The notes under the pieces: model-generated
What the model saw: the letters and a program-made list of their open reading frames with translations, nothing else
Told to the model about the DNA's origin: nothing
The model's database searches: none
Translations under genes and position numbers: made by a program
Assembly (NCBI GenBank): GCA_015183035.1
Contig: JACZZP010000013.1
Span: 930,001 to 994,000, forward strand
Direction of reading: 5' to 3'
DNA from: Meloidogyne chitwoodi
Lineage: Eukaryota > Nematoda > Chromadorea > Rhabditida > Meloidogynidae
DNA: 64,000 nucleotides
Part shown: in pieces, positions 47,998-59,742 of the stretch
Position numbering within the stretch: the stretch's first letter is position 1
Layout: the number at the start of each line of letters is the position of its first letter

Positions 47998-49361
47998 ACA
48001 AAAAATATTTGTATCATATTAATGAAATAAAAAATATTTTATTAATTCATATTATTTTTATTTTAGTCTTTTTTCCATTTCCATAAGACTCCGCATTATT
48101 TTGATAAAAAAACAATAACATAATTTTTTATAAGATTTAATAATATTTTTATAATTACTTTTAAAATATAATTTTTTCTGTCGTTAGTTTCTTTTATATG
48201 TAACTTATTTTAATAACAAATCTCTAATAAAAAATTTTTATTCGAGAAAAAATTTTTCTTTTAAAATTAGAATAATTTTATTTCTTTGTACTTATCATCA
48301 TCCTTTTAACATTCAATTTTTCGACTTTTACAAAATTATAAGCTTTTTATTATAAAAAATATTATTTTGTAATTGAAAAGGTTGAATTGTGTTTTATGAG
48401 GTGATAAAATTTATTTTAAATTATGTTCTTGTATTTGCTTTTTTAGGCGGTTATATTTATCTTTATTATGATTATCTTTTAATAAATTTATAACAATATT
48501 ATTTTCTTTTTTCAAAAATTCTAAAATTTTTCTTTTTTCGCCGTCATTAATATTAAAAGTATATTTTTTGCTGAAGTAGATGTAGCAATATTTATTAATT
48601 TTATTTTAAAATAAAAAATGTTCTTTTGCAAGTTGAGAATGTAGATACGTTATTTCCTCTGCATTTTATATTTTTTAATTATATAACATACAATGGACTA
48701 ATTTCATTTTTTATTATTTTAAAATTTTTTATTAGTTGTTGGTCAAAATACTGACAAACCTCATAAAAATTAATTTTGCAGATAATAAGTTGCATATTTT
48801 ATATTTTTTTAATTATTATTTAAAATCGACGCATTTGACTTGTTGGATGCTTTTTTCATTAAAAAAATTATTTTTACAAAACATTTTAATTTTTAAAATT
48901 TATTTTAAAATGTTGATTAGTTTGTTTCTCTTTATAAATCTTTTTTATTTATTGAAATTTATTTAAAATATAGTTTTTATGAATTGATAAAATTTATTTT
49001 AAATTATGTATTGTACTTGCTTTTTATGCGATGATATTTAGTCTTTTATTTTTTTTTATTATAAAAATATTTTAGGGAATTATTTATTAATTTATTCACA
49101 AATGCGAATTTTATTCTTATATATATATTTATATATTTAATTTTTTTATTTTTCCATAAAATAAGATAAAGTAAATTGCTAATTCGATTTTGAATAGTTT
49201 TATTTTTGTATTTTGTTGTGTTCTACAGGGATTATTAAGTGCCAGTTTTGGACAATTTTTTAATTGAAAAAAAATAATCATCTTTTTAAATAAAATTTAT
49301 ATTAATTTTTTCTTCTGTCAAAGTTTTTTAAATATTTCTCCATCATTAATATTAAAAGTAT
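47998..49361. other. AT-rich non-coding DNA
   Basis: No gene seen. It contains the third copy of the diverged words noted at 44.5-47.4 kb. Confidence 0.45.
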
Positions 49362-49369
49362 ATTTTTAT

Positions 49370-50346
49370 GGTTGTGCGACATTTGAGGACGAACTTTTGA
49401 GGATAGACATTTGAGGATAGACTTTTGAGGAACGTTATTTGAGGACGACCTTTGAGGATGAACTTTTGAGGACGGACACTTGAGGAGGAACTTTTGAGGA
49501 ACAGACATTTGAGGACGACATTTGAGGACAATATAGGAATAAAAAAATAATGCAGACAAGTTAGTAGAATTTGAAGTATGAACCTTGGAACGTACCCAGA
49601 ATTTTAAAGAAAAAATCTATTTAACGATTTTGTAAAAATAATGAGGGCGGGCCATCATCAGTACGGTCCCTCACAATAACATATAACGCCTGTTTCGGCC
49701 CGTAACCGTAGACAGCACCAACAAACAACATCACAAAAAAATAAATAAAGTAAAATAAATAACATAATAAAAATATTTAAAAAACAAAACAAATGGAAAT
49801 AATAGTACATTGGAAACTAATTCAATTTTTGACTATCCCCTTTTACCAAAATAATTAAATAATAAAAAATACATATTTTATTTATTAATAATCTTTTGGT
49901 GCTAGTCCAGTTTATGAGTCCAATGAACTTTTATGAGTCCAATCATAATATATGAGTCCAATGAAAATATATGATTTTTCGTCAATAAGGGAGAAGTGCG
50001 GATGACCTATTTTATATCCAACACTTTTATATATTAACAACTTATATGCCATTCGAAAGAGCTCCTCGGGCTTAGTAGAATGAGACCAAAATAGTCTAAG
50101 TTGAACAAATTTAAACAAAGTTATACTAATTGAAACTTAGTTAATAAAACTTTTTGAGCAGCCTCGTTTTTATATTTTTATCGAATACAGTCCTTATATG
50201 TCGTACTCAAAAGTCGTCCTCATTTGTCGTCCTCAAATGTCGTTCCTCAAAATTCTCGTCCTCAAATGTCGTCCGCAAATGTCGATCCTCAAATGTCGTC
50301 CTCAAATGTCTATCCTCAAAAGTTCGTCCTCAAGTTGCGCACTACG
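49370..50346. mobile_element. MULE-like MITE with iteron TIRs, 8-bp TSD
   Basis: TIRs of about 160 bp (49370-49530 and 50186-50346) are arrays of 11-16 bp units, CATTTGAGGACGA and ACTTTTGAGGATAG. Flanks ATTTTTAT (49362-49369 and 50347-50354) are duplicated. The interior has four TATGAGTCCAAT repeats at about 49910-49975 and no transposase. The architecture matches the MULE at 2714 and the MITE at 934, but the iteron sequence is different. Confidence 0.8.
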
Positions 50347-50354
50347 ATTTTTAT

Positions 50355-52900
50355 AATAGTTAATATGAAGGTATAAGGAATTTTTATATTGTTTTAGAAG
50401 ATCAAAAAAATAGAATTACACTGTTAATATTAAATATAAAATCGCTTGTTTATAGCATATAAAAATAATTGTGCTATTGTTGTTATGTGTTCCATGATTA
50501 GACATTTTATCTTCTTTTTATATCTTTTCATAAATTAAAATGTAAATTTGTAATAAGTTGTGCATAATATTTATAATTTTTATTAATTTATAATTTTTAT
50601 TAATTTATAATTGTATTAATTGATTTATATATTATATTTTATTCCATTTGATGATACATGCAAAGTTATTTTATTAGATCATAGATTGTAGAATTATTTT
50701 TTATTTAAAATTTCTCTTTTATTTAATATGCAGAGGAATTATTTTTTTAGCTTGTTTAATATTATTTTTTTCAGTAAAAATTTTTATTGTTAAAAATGAG
50801 TAATAATTAATTTTATTATAGTATTATTTATTTTTATAGTTGGAATTTTTGGTAAATGTAAAAAGTTTTTTTATTAAAGTTTTATAAGTTTAAAATGAAT
50901 GACAATTATCATTTCATCAAACAGAAGTATTACCTGAAAAAATTATTTAAACTTCTTTTTTAGAATTTCTTACCCGTTAAAATATTTTTAATTTGTATTT
51001 TGTAGGCATTTTTCCATTATTCTTTCAAATAGGAGAATACAACTTTTTTCTAACATTAAATGATAAAATATAGCTTGTTACGCAAGTATCTTTATTTGAT
51101 GTAGAAATAGATTCTTATTTTAAAATATAACATTCTATATGAAGATTTAAAATCCAAAAGATAAAATTGAATATAGAATTAAATAAAATTCGTACCAGAT
51201 TATTATCCACGCATTTAAATCTTCTTTAACAATTTCTTTTCATACATTTGAAAGAATAAAATTTGATCTGAAATCCTTAAGTTCAAGATTTCTTTTGCAG
51301 ATTAAAGGGTAGATAGTACCTTTTTTTAAAAAAATATAATTTTTATTTTTTATTAACAACTATTTTAAGGATTTAAAATTTGTTAAATTACTTTTTGTTT
51401 CTCCTCTAACTCCTCCATGTTCCGTGCGATATAATATGCATTGAATTAATACATCATTAAATTTAGTAGAATCTTTATAAAACTAAAAATAAAATTTTAA
51501 TTTTCTAAAATTTTATTTAACAAATAATATAAATAAAATATAAAAAGTTATTAAAAATATTTGATAAAAAATATAAAATTTATTTTAAAGAAAGTAATTA
51601 TTTTTAATACAAATAAAAAATTAATATAAATAACAAAATAAAAATTTATTACAAAAATAATTGCAAAAAAGAATCTTTTTATTATAGACAGAAAAAAACT
51701 ATTTATAAAATATTTAGAAAAATATAATTAATCAAATGATTCTCTTTTTATTTATAAAATATATTTATCCGATATTGCAAAATAATATTGTTATTTTTTG
51801 ATGTGTAATTTATAATGACAAAAATCAAAAAATTACGGTTAAAATATAACATAAACAAAGAGTGAATCAATTGATTAATTACATTTCTAAATAATTTTTC
51901 TATTTTTTTCTTAATATTTTTTTAATTACATAAGTATTTTTTATTTTTTTAAATAATATAGAAAAAATTCCAAAACGTCCTTTTTTCTCCTTTTATATAT
52001 TTACCCTTTTAAATATTTTATTTTTTAATTTTTAAATAAGTTTTTTTAATTATTTCAAAAAAGTAAAAATTAAAATAGTTATACTTTTACTTATAATTTA
52101 AAATATTTTATGAATATCCTTTCAGAAAAATAATACAAAAATAATCTTGTTAATTTTAATTAAAAAAATATTTGTAAATTCTCTCAACAAAATATTAATA
52201 ATTTCTTTTGCTTGTCAAATTATTATTAAAAAAAAGAAGAAAAAAGCTACCAGAATAATATTAATACAACTTTCTTTTATTTTTATTAATAAAAAATTAA
52301 AATAAATTAATTAATTAATGTTTTATAGCAACGGAAATATTAAATGATTAATATTTTTATCTAAATTTTAAATTAAATATTATAAAAAATAATTTAATGA
52401 ATCATTTATAAATTAAATTATTTAATAAGATATATAAATAAAGTTTTAATAAAAAATATTTAATGAAAATAAAAAATGTTTTTTCTGTTATGTAAAAACA
52501 TTTTATAACAATTAAGATAAAGAAAAAGGAAAAATTTTAAAACATTAATTAATCAAATGATCACTTTTGTTTATTAGTTAGAATATTTATCCATTATATT
52601 TTGTTTTTTTTAGAATTAAATTGAAAAATAAAAAATTGCAACAAGTCCAAAAATTAAGACAAAATACATAAACAAAAGAACTAAAAGTTTGATTAATTAT
52701 ATCAGACTATTTGTTTTTAACACTTTTTTTATATACTGTTATATTATTTTTATTTGTTTCATTAATATAATATAAAAATTTCCAAATTTCTTTTTTTTAA
52801 TAAAAATTATTAACAAATAATATTAATTTTTTATACAAAGAATTGAAATAAAAAATAAAATTAAACAAATAATAATAAAAATATTTTAATTTTATAAAAT
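50355..52900. other. AT-rich DNA with one exon-like fragment
   Basis: Mostly non-coding. On the - strand about 51395-51484 reads as KFNDVLIQCILYRTEHGG followed by VRGETKSNL, which looks like a real exon remnant. The family was not recognised. Confidence 0.4.
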
Positions 52901-52919
52901 TTTATGTTCTACTATTTAA

Positions 52920-54335
52920 TTATTGACTAGATATTCTTTTTTTCTACGAGAAGTTGAATTACTTCCATAATATAATTTTTGATCATTGTTAATTATTATT
53001 TGGGCAACTTTAAATTTAGAATTACCAATTTGAACAGATTAAACACCTTGCAAACTATTAAAAAATAATTTTAAAAATAATTATCAGAATCAAGTGGGTG
53101 TTCACAATGAATAAATAAATAATGTTTTGTTCAATTAACAACATGCTCAAATTTCCATTAATCAGAATTATGTTATTAAGACTAGATTTTATACTATAAT
53201 TGAGAAATAAATATTAAAATAATTTTTTTAATTAAAATAAATAATTAAAGTAAAACTCACAAGCAATAGTTGCAGTTTAACCAATAAAAACAAAATAATC
53301 ACCTAAATCTTCATCATCTATTTTTGTTGACGAAACTTGAACATCCCTTTCATCAATTCTATTTAAATAAATATAATTTAAATTTATATTTGAAATATAA
53401 AATAATAATATAAAATTTAAATAATATTTTATTAATTTAAATGTTTATTAAATGTAATTAATTAAATCACAATCTTCAATAATAAGTTGAACACTAGTAA
53501 ATTTATCTCCAATTTGCGCAAAATAAAATCCTTGATCCGAAAATTTTACATTTTGTATAATCATTCTATACCGTCAAGCTTAGCTCACAAGTAATTTTTA
53601 TATAATTATTTTATACCGTCCCGCTTAGCTAAAAAAACACTATCCATATGATGGTTAACTGGATAAATCCTCAATTCAGAGAGTGCAAAGGATCAATCCC
53701 CTTCATTCTTATGTTATTTTTTGAGTGACTGTTTTAATAAATTAATTTTTAAATAAAATACAATTTTTGGCAACAGATAAAAATAATTTTTATTAAAAAT
53801 AATAAGAAAATAAATCATACAAATATTAAAAATTATTAATAAGTTTCTAAAACTTGCTTTATCTAATTACCGTTAAATTTTGCTGTTTATTTATGGGAAT
53901 ATCAATTTTCCACTAATATAAGTTCTAGCTCTTTAAACTTATCGCCTTCTAAAAAATATTTTTTGCGTGTATTTTTAGAAATAATTTTAAAAATTTGTCT
54001 TTAGCATTTTTAACTTTTCTTAAAAGTCATTTTAAAAAGGATTGTTAAGTTCAGAACGATTAAATTCAACATTAAAAGAAAAATCTTGTACTGTTTGTTG
54101 GGTTAAAATTTTATCAAATTGTTCACCCACAATTGGATAAAATGTTACTTTTATCTTAAAATTATTTTTAATAATAATATTAAAAAAAAGAAAAAACATT
54201 ATAAAGTCTTCCATTTCTTTCTGCATAAGATACAATTTTTGGTTCAATTTTTTCCAATAAAATTAAATGATTTTTGTTTTTTTGAATTATTTTCAGTAAT
54301 AACAGATTTTCCTTTTGAACTAAAATTGTTTAGTT
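52920..54335 (-). pseudogene. Decayed gene with immunoglobulin-like domain pieces
   Basis: Several exon-like pieces read on the - strand: KIEPKIVSYAERNGRLYNV (about 54190-54260), ILTQQTVQDFSFNVEF (about 54030-54130), LEGDKFKELELILVEN (about 53905-53960), NVKFSDQGFYFAQIGDKFTS then VQLIIE (about 53470-53580), and TKIDDEDLGDYFVFIG (about 53290-53350). The D-x-G-x-Y pattern followed by alternating hydrophobics is the F-strand signature of I-set immunoglobulin domains, as in titin, twitchin or UNC-89 muscle proteins. No complete domain with both cysteines is visible, and stops interrupt some pieces. It may be a pseudogene or a gene with unrecognised introns. Confidence 0.4.
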
Positions 54336-54339
54336 AATT

Positions 54340-54746
54340 TTATTATTAAAATTATAATTAAACTAATTTTAAAAATATATTTTATTAATTTTCATTGAAA
54401 TAATTTAAATAAATTTATAAGATAAATTTTCTAATTAAATAAAATGAATTTTTATATTTTTAATTTTTTTGAAAATATGTATAATTGAAGATAACTCTAA
54501 AAGGAAAAAGTGAATTAATGTTGGTATAGATTTTTTATTCTTCGAATTTTTAAATGTTTTTTAATATATATTTAATTTATAAAGTTTTTATAAAATAATA
54601 AATGTTTTAAAATTTTTAATAAAAGTTAATTAAATATCTTTATATAACAAAAATTATTGGAATTAAAATTTGATTTAAATTATTTCAATAAATTATTTAA
54701 AACAAAATAAATAATGTGAAAAAATTATATTTTAAATTCTTTCTTT
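54340..54746. other. AT-rich spacer
   Basis: No gene or repeat seen between the decayed gene and the duplicated CAPS exon. Confidence 0.45.
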
Positions 54747-54747
54747 A

Positions 54748-55013
54748 ACAGGTCCTTCAAATATTCCTAATTATTTAAATTATAATTTTTAATAAAATTT
54801 GTGTTAGTTTTTTATCCAAAATTTTTTATTATTTGTTTGTTTCTTTATTTAAATACTAACAATGATTTTAGAATAAAAAAAGAAAGATATATTTTGTTTT
54901 AAAAGAATTAAATTGTATATTAAATAAATATTTTTTTTAGTTTAAAAAGAAGAACAAGTGCAATGAGCCTTAATAAAAATGGTGAAGGAGATGATTCTTT
55001 TCCTTTAAACAAA
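54748..55013 (+). repeat. Duplicated CAPS exon with its intron
   Basis: About 267 bp close to 56433-56702, in direct orientation. It contains the exon start SAMSLNKNGEGDDSFPLNKS and its upstream intron. At 55013-55016 it joins directly to the intron before the exon encoding ELARIKERF, so exon order is scrambled at the inner edge of the right arm. Confidence 0.88.
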
Positions 55014-55066
55014 AGCACTAATTTTAATTTCCCTCCGAAATTAATCACCTAATTTTATTTTCTTAG

Positions 55067-58000
55067 ATAATAAAATCAGAATTAGCAAGAATAAAAGAAC
55101 GTTTTAATGGTTTTCTTAAAGGAGATCTTCAAATTCCTGCAGATAAGCATTTACTAACGCTATAGACTCTTATTATGAAGTATTTCTTAAAAAATCAGAA
55201 CGTGTTTCAAAAGTTATTCAAGCTGGGGGATTTGCTGCTAATGCTTTTAGAGAAGTTTTTAGATGTAATGTAGAAAAGAAGGAAAAGATCATTACCAAAA
55301 ATTGATGAACATAGCAAAGACAGTTTTTTAATTTTTAAAATTACAATATATTTAGGTTTTGACTTCTTGGATGGAAAATTTGATTTAATAATGAAATATA
55401 ATGATGATACTGTTCAGTCCAAACAAAACAGGTTAAAAAATAACAAAAATTTACAAATTATGATAGAATATATTTGTGAGATTATTAAATAAATTTTAAA
55501 ATAATTTGATTTTGACGGAAGGGAATATAAGTATATTATTTTTTAACTAATTGACAAAAGATAAAATTAAGCAATAGTTTTTCAATGCTTTTTAAAATAT
55601 AGAGGACGATTGCGTGTGCAAATCAAGTTATTGCAGATTTTATTATGAGTAAAGAGAGCTCTACGATATATTTCAACATCTTCTAAGTATTTAACAAAAT
55701 TTTAAAATATTTTTAATATTTAATTTTAGAAGTTAAGAAAATTTTAACATCAAATTATTTGTAGGTTTTATTTTTTAAATAAAAATTAATCAAAAAATTT
55801 TTTAAGATAATGCTCTTCATTTGGATAATCCTGCGGAAAAGAACAAGCTGCGCTATTCGTACACAGAGAAGTAGCTACTAGTGAAGAAACTTTGAGAGAT
55901 ATTCAAAGAGTTTTTCTTTATTCATAAAAAATAAATTTAAAAAAATTAATACTTTCAGTTAAAACGGGTAATGCCAAAGTTTGCTGTAAAAGATATGGAT
56001 ACACTTTTTATTGATGAAGTTCGCCTATTAGTTTGCTTACCGTATTTATTCGAATAGAACGACTGTCGTTCTATTTTTCAACCTCCTTCTGGACTGTCTT
56101 TCTTATCGAGATTATCGTTCTAATCGAGATGTCGTTCTATTCAAATATAGACAAACATTAGGAAGAAAAAAAGATAAAATAAAAGTTCTAGGTAAATTTA
56201 TTTAAATATTTTTTATAAATAAATCATAAAAATTTACAAAAAACCTTTGTTTTTTATTTTTAACATTTTTTGTCCTTTTTTAATTTTTTATTTTATAAAA
56301 ATTTCATTAAACTAATGTTTTATTTTATTTTTTATTTCAAATTCTCCTACTTCTTAATTATTTTTTGTTATCAACCAATTTTTGTCAATTTTTAATTGTT
56401 TCATTGCAGGTCTCAGAGCATTGAGGACTTTTTAACAGGTCCTCCAAAATATTCCTAATTATTTAAATTATAATTTTTAATAAAATTTGTGTTTTTTATC
56501 CAAAATTTTTTATTATTTGTTTGTTTCTTTATTTAAATACTAACAATGATTTTAGAATAAAAAAAAAGAAATATATATTTTGTTTTAAAAGAATTAAATT
56601 GTATATTAAATAAATATTTTTTAGTTTAAAAAGAAGAAAAAGTGCAATGAGCCTTAATAAAAATGGTGAAGGAGATGATTCTTTTCCTTTAAACAAAAGC
56701 GGTGTTGTTCTTTCATTTAATATGGAGGTTATTTAAAATTAATATTTTTTAATAAAATAAAATAAAAAAAGGCTGTTCTAATGGAAGTTCAAGGATTAAA
56801 ATCTTTACAACCTAATCGTGTAGCATATTGTACAATGGAAGTTGATGGATGTCCAAAACTTCAAACAGATCATGTTGAAGCTTCTACCCCCTATTTTTTA
56901 AATTAAAATTATTATAATTTTTAAAAGATGGGATACTCAAGGAGATTTTTGTAAAAAAACATCCATTACCAACAATTAAAGTTTGCAGAAATAAAAAATA
57001 TTGTATCCTTTGAAGATAAGTTAGTTGCTTTTATATTAATTAATTATAATATTAATTATTTATAGAGATTTAGGTAAAGTAATAATTCAACCAACACCTA
57101 ATTGCTCTAGAAATCCTGAATGGTATAAAATGACTGTTCCAAAGAATAGTTCTGATAAAAATTTAGGGTAAATTTAAAAGATGTTAAAAAAATATTATTT
57201 TATTTAAATAGAATTAGAATTGCTATTCGTGTTGAAAAACCTCCAAATTTAAAAACTTGTGGTTATTGTTATGGTATTAGACGAGTATCTTGGAAAAAAA
57301 TGGAAAAGACGTTTTTATTGCCTTGTTCAGGTATAAATTAAATTAATTTTAATAAATATACTTTAAATAATTTAAAATAAAAGGTATCACAATATGCTTT
57401 TACAATGTGTAGTTATCGAGAAAAAAAAGGCGGAACCAACAGAGTTTGTTCAACTTGATGGATTTACAATTGATTATGTTCCTGAACCAGGTACAGGTAA
57501 ATATAATTATTTTTAATATTTTAATATAATTTATTTTTTAGAACCTTATAATCAAGAAGGAAAATATTTTTTTTACGTAAAAGATAAATTTAAAATTTAT
57601 TAAAAAAATATTAATTTTTAGTGCAATTAGAGAAAGGGGGGATGAATTAAAATTTTCTACATATGATGAAAATGAACGAAATCTTTGGGTACAGGCTTTA
57701 TATCGAGCAACAGAACAATCATACAAATTCATTTTTCCTAAACAATCAATTTTAGCTTCAAAAACGCAAGGATTACAAGACAAAGCAAAAAACATGGTTA
57801 ATTAATTTAATTTTATATTAAATCTTAAGGCTTGGATGAATTAATTCAAGCAGATCATGTTCAACGGGCCCGTGACCATTTTATTTGCCAAATTGCAGAG
57901 TATGACTTTAGATTTTCGATTGAATGACCCCCAATATGTTCTTTGATAACATTTTTTTATTATTTTGTAAGATTTATTTTTTAATTAAAAGGGTTGGTTT

Positions 58001-58144
58001 TCTCCTGGTCAAATTTTTGTATTTGATGAATATTGTGTTAGATATATGGTCCATGGATGTCATAGATATGTTTTTTTACTTAATGATTTATTAGATAAAG
58101 CTGATAAAGGCCACTTAAAGTTAAAACCTCAACTTCCCAAATAA
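55067..58144 (+). pseudogene. unc-31: CAPS (CADPS/unc-31) fragment, right copy
   Basis: Exons near 55067, 55603, 55807, 55959, 56625, 56772, 56928, 57066, 57212, 57384, 57542, 57622, 57830 and 57991. They encode [133 protein letters not shown] and [15 protein letters not shown], in CAPS order. These cover the N-terminal helical region, the C2-like domain and the PH domain. It lacks the first exons and the C-terminal MUN half; the last exon runs to a stop at 58142-58144. Frame breaks relative to CAPS occur near 55147, 55280, 55376, 55657, 55838, 56956 (A7), 57297 (A7), 57425 (A8) and 57914. The left arm sites that were checked have the same bases. Confidence 0.92.
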
Positions 58145-58488
58145 CAAAACGAACAAAATGAGGTTTATTTTTGACACATTTCTTCTCTTTAATTTCTTTT
58201 TTTAAAGTTGGCTATAAGGATTTAATCTTGTTCAATGGTCGAACAACTTTATGCTCAAAGTATAAAAATGCACATGTTTGTAAGTTAAGAATGTCTTTAA
58301 TTGTATTATAAAAATATCAGAAAAATTAATTCAAATTAAAAATCTTTTTTCAGATCAATAAATGGCATAATTATTTAATAATAAAAACTACAATTTATAT
58401 TTTTATTATAATTATTTTTCTACAACTACTGAATAACAAATATTAATTATTTTTTTCAATTTATTCCCATAAAAAATAAATTTTATTT

Positions 58489-58544
58489 TATAGTAGGAAA
58501 CAAAAACATTTTTTGACAAAAAAATGTTTTTGTTTCCTACTATA
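58489..58544. repeat. 56-nt near-perfect hairpin, right arm
   Basis: Inverted counterpart of 29341-29396, with the same stem and loop. Confidence 0.85.
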
Positions 58545-58554
58545 TACTACTTAC

Positions 58555-58907
58555 ACCCATTTTCCGTTGAAATTCGGATACCGAGATTTCGATTACGGAT
58601 GTAATCATAGACTTTGTTCTTTTGCGGTTAATCTAGTTATAGATAGATAAATTTAAAATAATTTTTTTGGATTTTTCCTATAAGCCTAACAAAAGATATA
58701 TATAGTGAGGTTATAATTATGTGGAGGCTATTTTTTTGAAAAAGTTGATAAAAAAGCTTAAAATTAAAATTTTTTCGATTTATCAATTTCATATGAATTT
58801 TTACCTATATTAATTAATATTCTGTAAAAAGCAACCCGATTGAAAAGATAGAAATCCAGAAATACGAAAATTTAGGGTGAGGTTATAATAATGTGGAGCA
58901 CTGTATA
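58555..58907. mobile_element. Tc1/mariner-like element end, right
   Basis: Inverted counterpart of 28622-28966 at about 80-85% identity. It ends ...GTGGAGCACTG followed by TA. The outer 55 bp differ from the left end at only about two positions. Confidence 0.55.
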
Positions 58908-58952
58908 AGAAAATTGAAATTAACTTTTAATATTATTCTAATTATTTTAGGA

Positions 58953-59128
58953 CAAGGGCTTTATAATCATCTTGTAAGTTTTAATTTTCAAATTTTGACT
59001 GTTTACTACTTTAGGCTGTTCAATATTGCAACACCGGCGATGTAGATAGAACAACAGAAAAGCTAGCCCAACATCAGACTCTCCTTAATAGACTTAATGA
59101 TAGAGGAACGATGAAAAAAATTTATTGA
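58953..59128 (+). pseudogene. Unrecognised exon pair
   Basis: After a good acceptor (TTATTTTAG) comes GQGLYNHL, then a GTAAGT...TTTAG intron. A second exon follows, encoding AVQYCNTGDVDRTTEKLAQH and QTLLNRLNDRGTM, to a stop at 59126-59128. Splicing is clean and codons look real, but no family was recognised and no start is seen upstream, where the inverted repeat ends. It is probably the remains of a host gene cut by the inverted-repeat breakpoint. Confidence 0.45.
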
Positions 59129-59237
59129 TTTTATTTTAATATTTCTTTCGTTATTTTAGATTAAAATAAATAAATTATTAATGATCTCGCTATTGGCATT
59201 CAAATTTGGCTTTTTTGTGTTGAAACTGCCAGGCGAG

Positions 59238-59734
59238 CAGTGATCGGAAAGTTCCAGTTCCAGTTCCGGAACTATGCAGTTCCAGTTCCGGAACTGGAAC
59301 TATGGAACTATCAACTTTCTGGAACTGGTTCGGAACTGGAACTATGGAACTACCATATTTCTGGAACTGGTTTGGAACTGGAACTATGGAACTACCATAT
59401 TTCTGGAACTGGTTTGGAACTGGAACCATGGAACTACCAAATTTTTGGAACTGGAACTGGTTCTGGAACTAGTTCTGGAACTGGAACTGGCCCGGAACTA
59501 GTTCCTTACCCCACAATAGTTCCGAAACTGGAACTGGAACTATGAAAATTAAAAATATAGTTCCGGAACTGGAACTGGAACTATGAAAATTAAAAATATA
59601 GTTCCGGAACTGGAACTGGAACTATGAAAATTAAAAATGCAGTTCCGGAACTGGAACTGGAACTGCAAAAATTTAAAAACAAGTTCCGGAACTGGAACTA
59701 GTTCCGTAGAAATTTTGGAACTTTCCGATCACTG
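59238..59734. mobile_element. hAT-type MITE filled with GGAACT iterons
   Basis: TIRs CAGTGATCGGAAAGTTCC at both ends are flanked by an exact 8-bp TSD CAGGCGAG (59230-59237 and 59735-59742). The interior is almost entirely GGAACT / AGTTCC words arranged as nested palindromes. Frames within it (VPVPNQFQK or GTGSELELWNY repeats) are by-products of the array. An 8-bp TSD and CAGTG-type ends fit hAT. Confidence 0.88.
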
Positions 59735-59742
59735 CAGGCGAG

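Larger units (their letters stand above)
55016..58907. repeat. Large inverted repeat, right arm
   Basis: Reverse complement of 28622-32022 plus 41954-42802. It lacks both the BEL element and the 367-bp MITE of the left arm, so it preserves empty sites for both. The spacer between arms is about 12.2 kb (42803-55015). Confidence 0.95.

Noticed and set aside
49302..50363. Small frames rich in repeated SSKVRPQ / SSNVV words
   Set aside because: Translations of the iteron TIRs of the element 49370-50346, with no independent coding signal.
59190..59545. Repetitive frames rich in VPVPNQFQK, GTGLELELWNY and similar
   Set aside because: By-products of the GGAACT array in a MITE; open in several frames on both strands.
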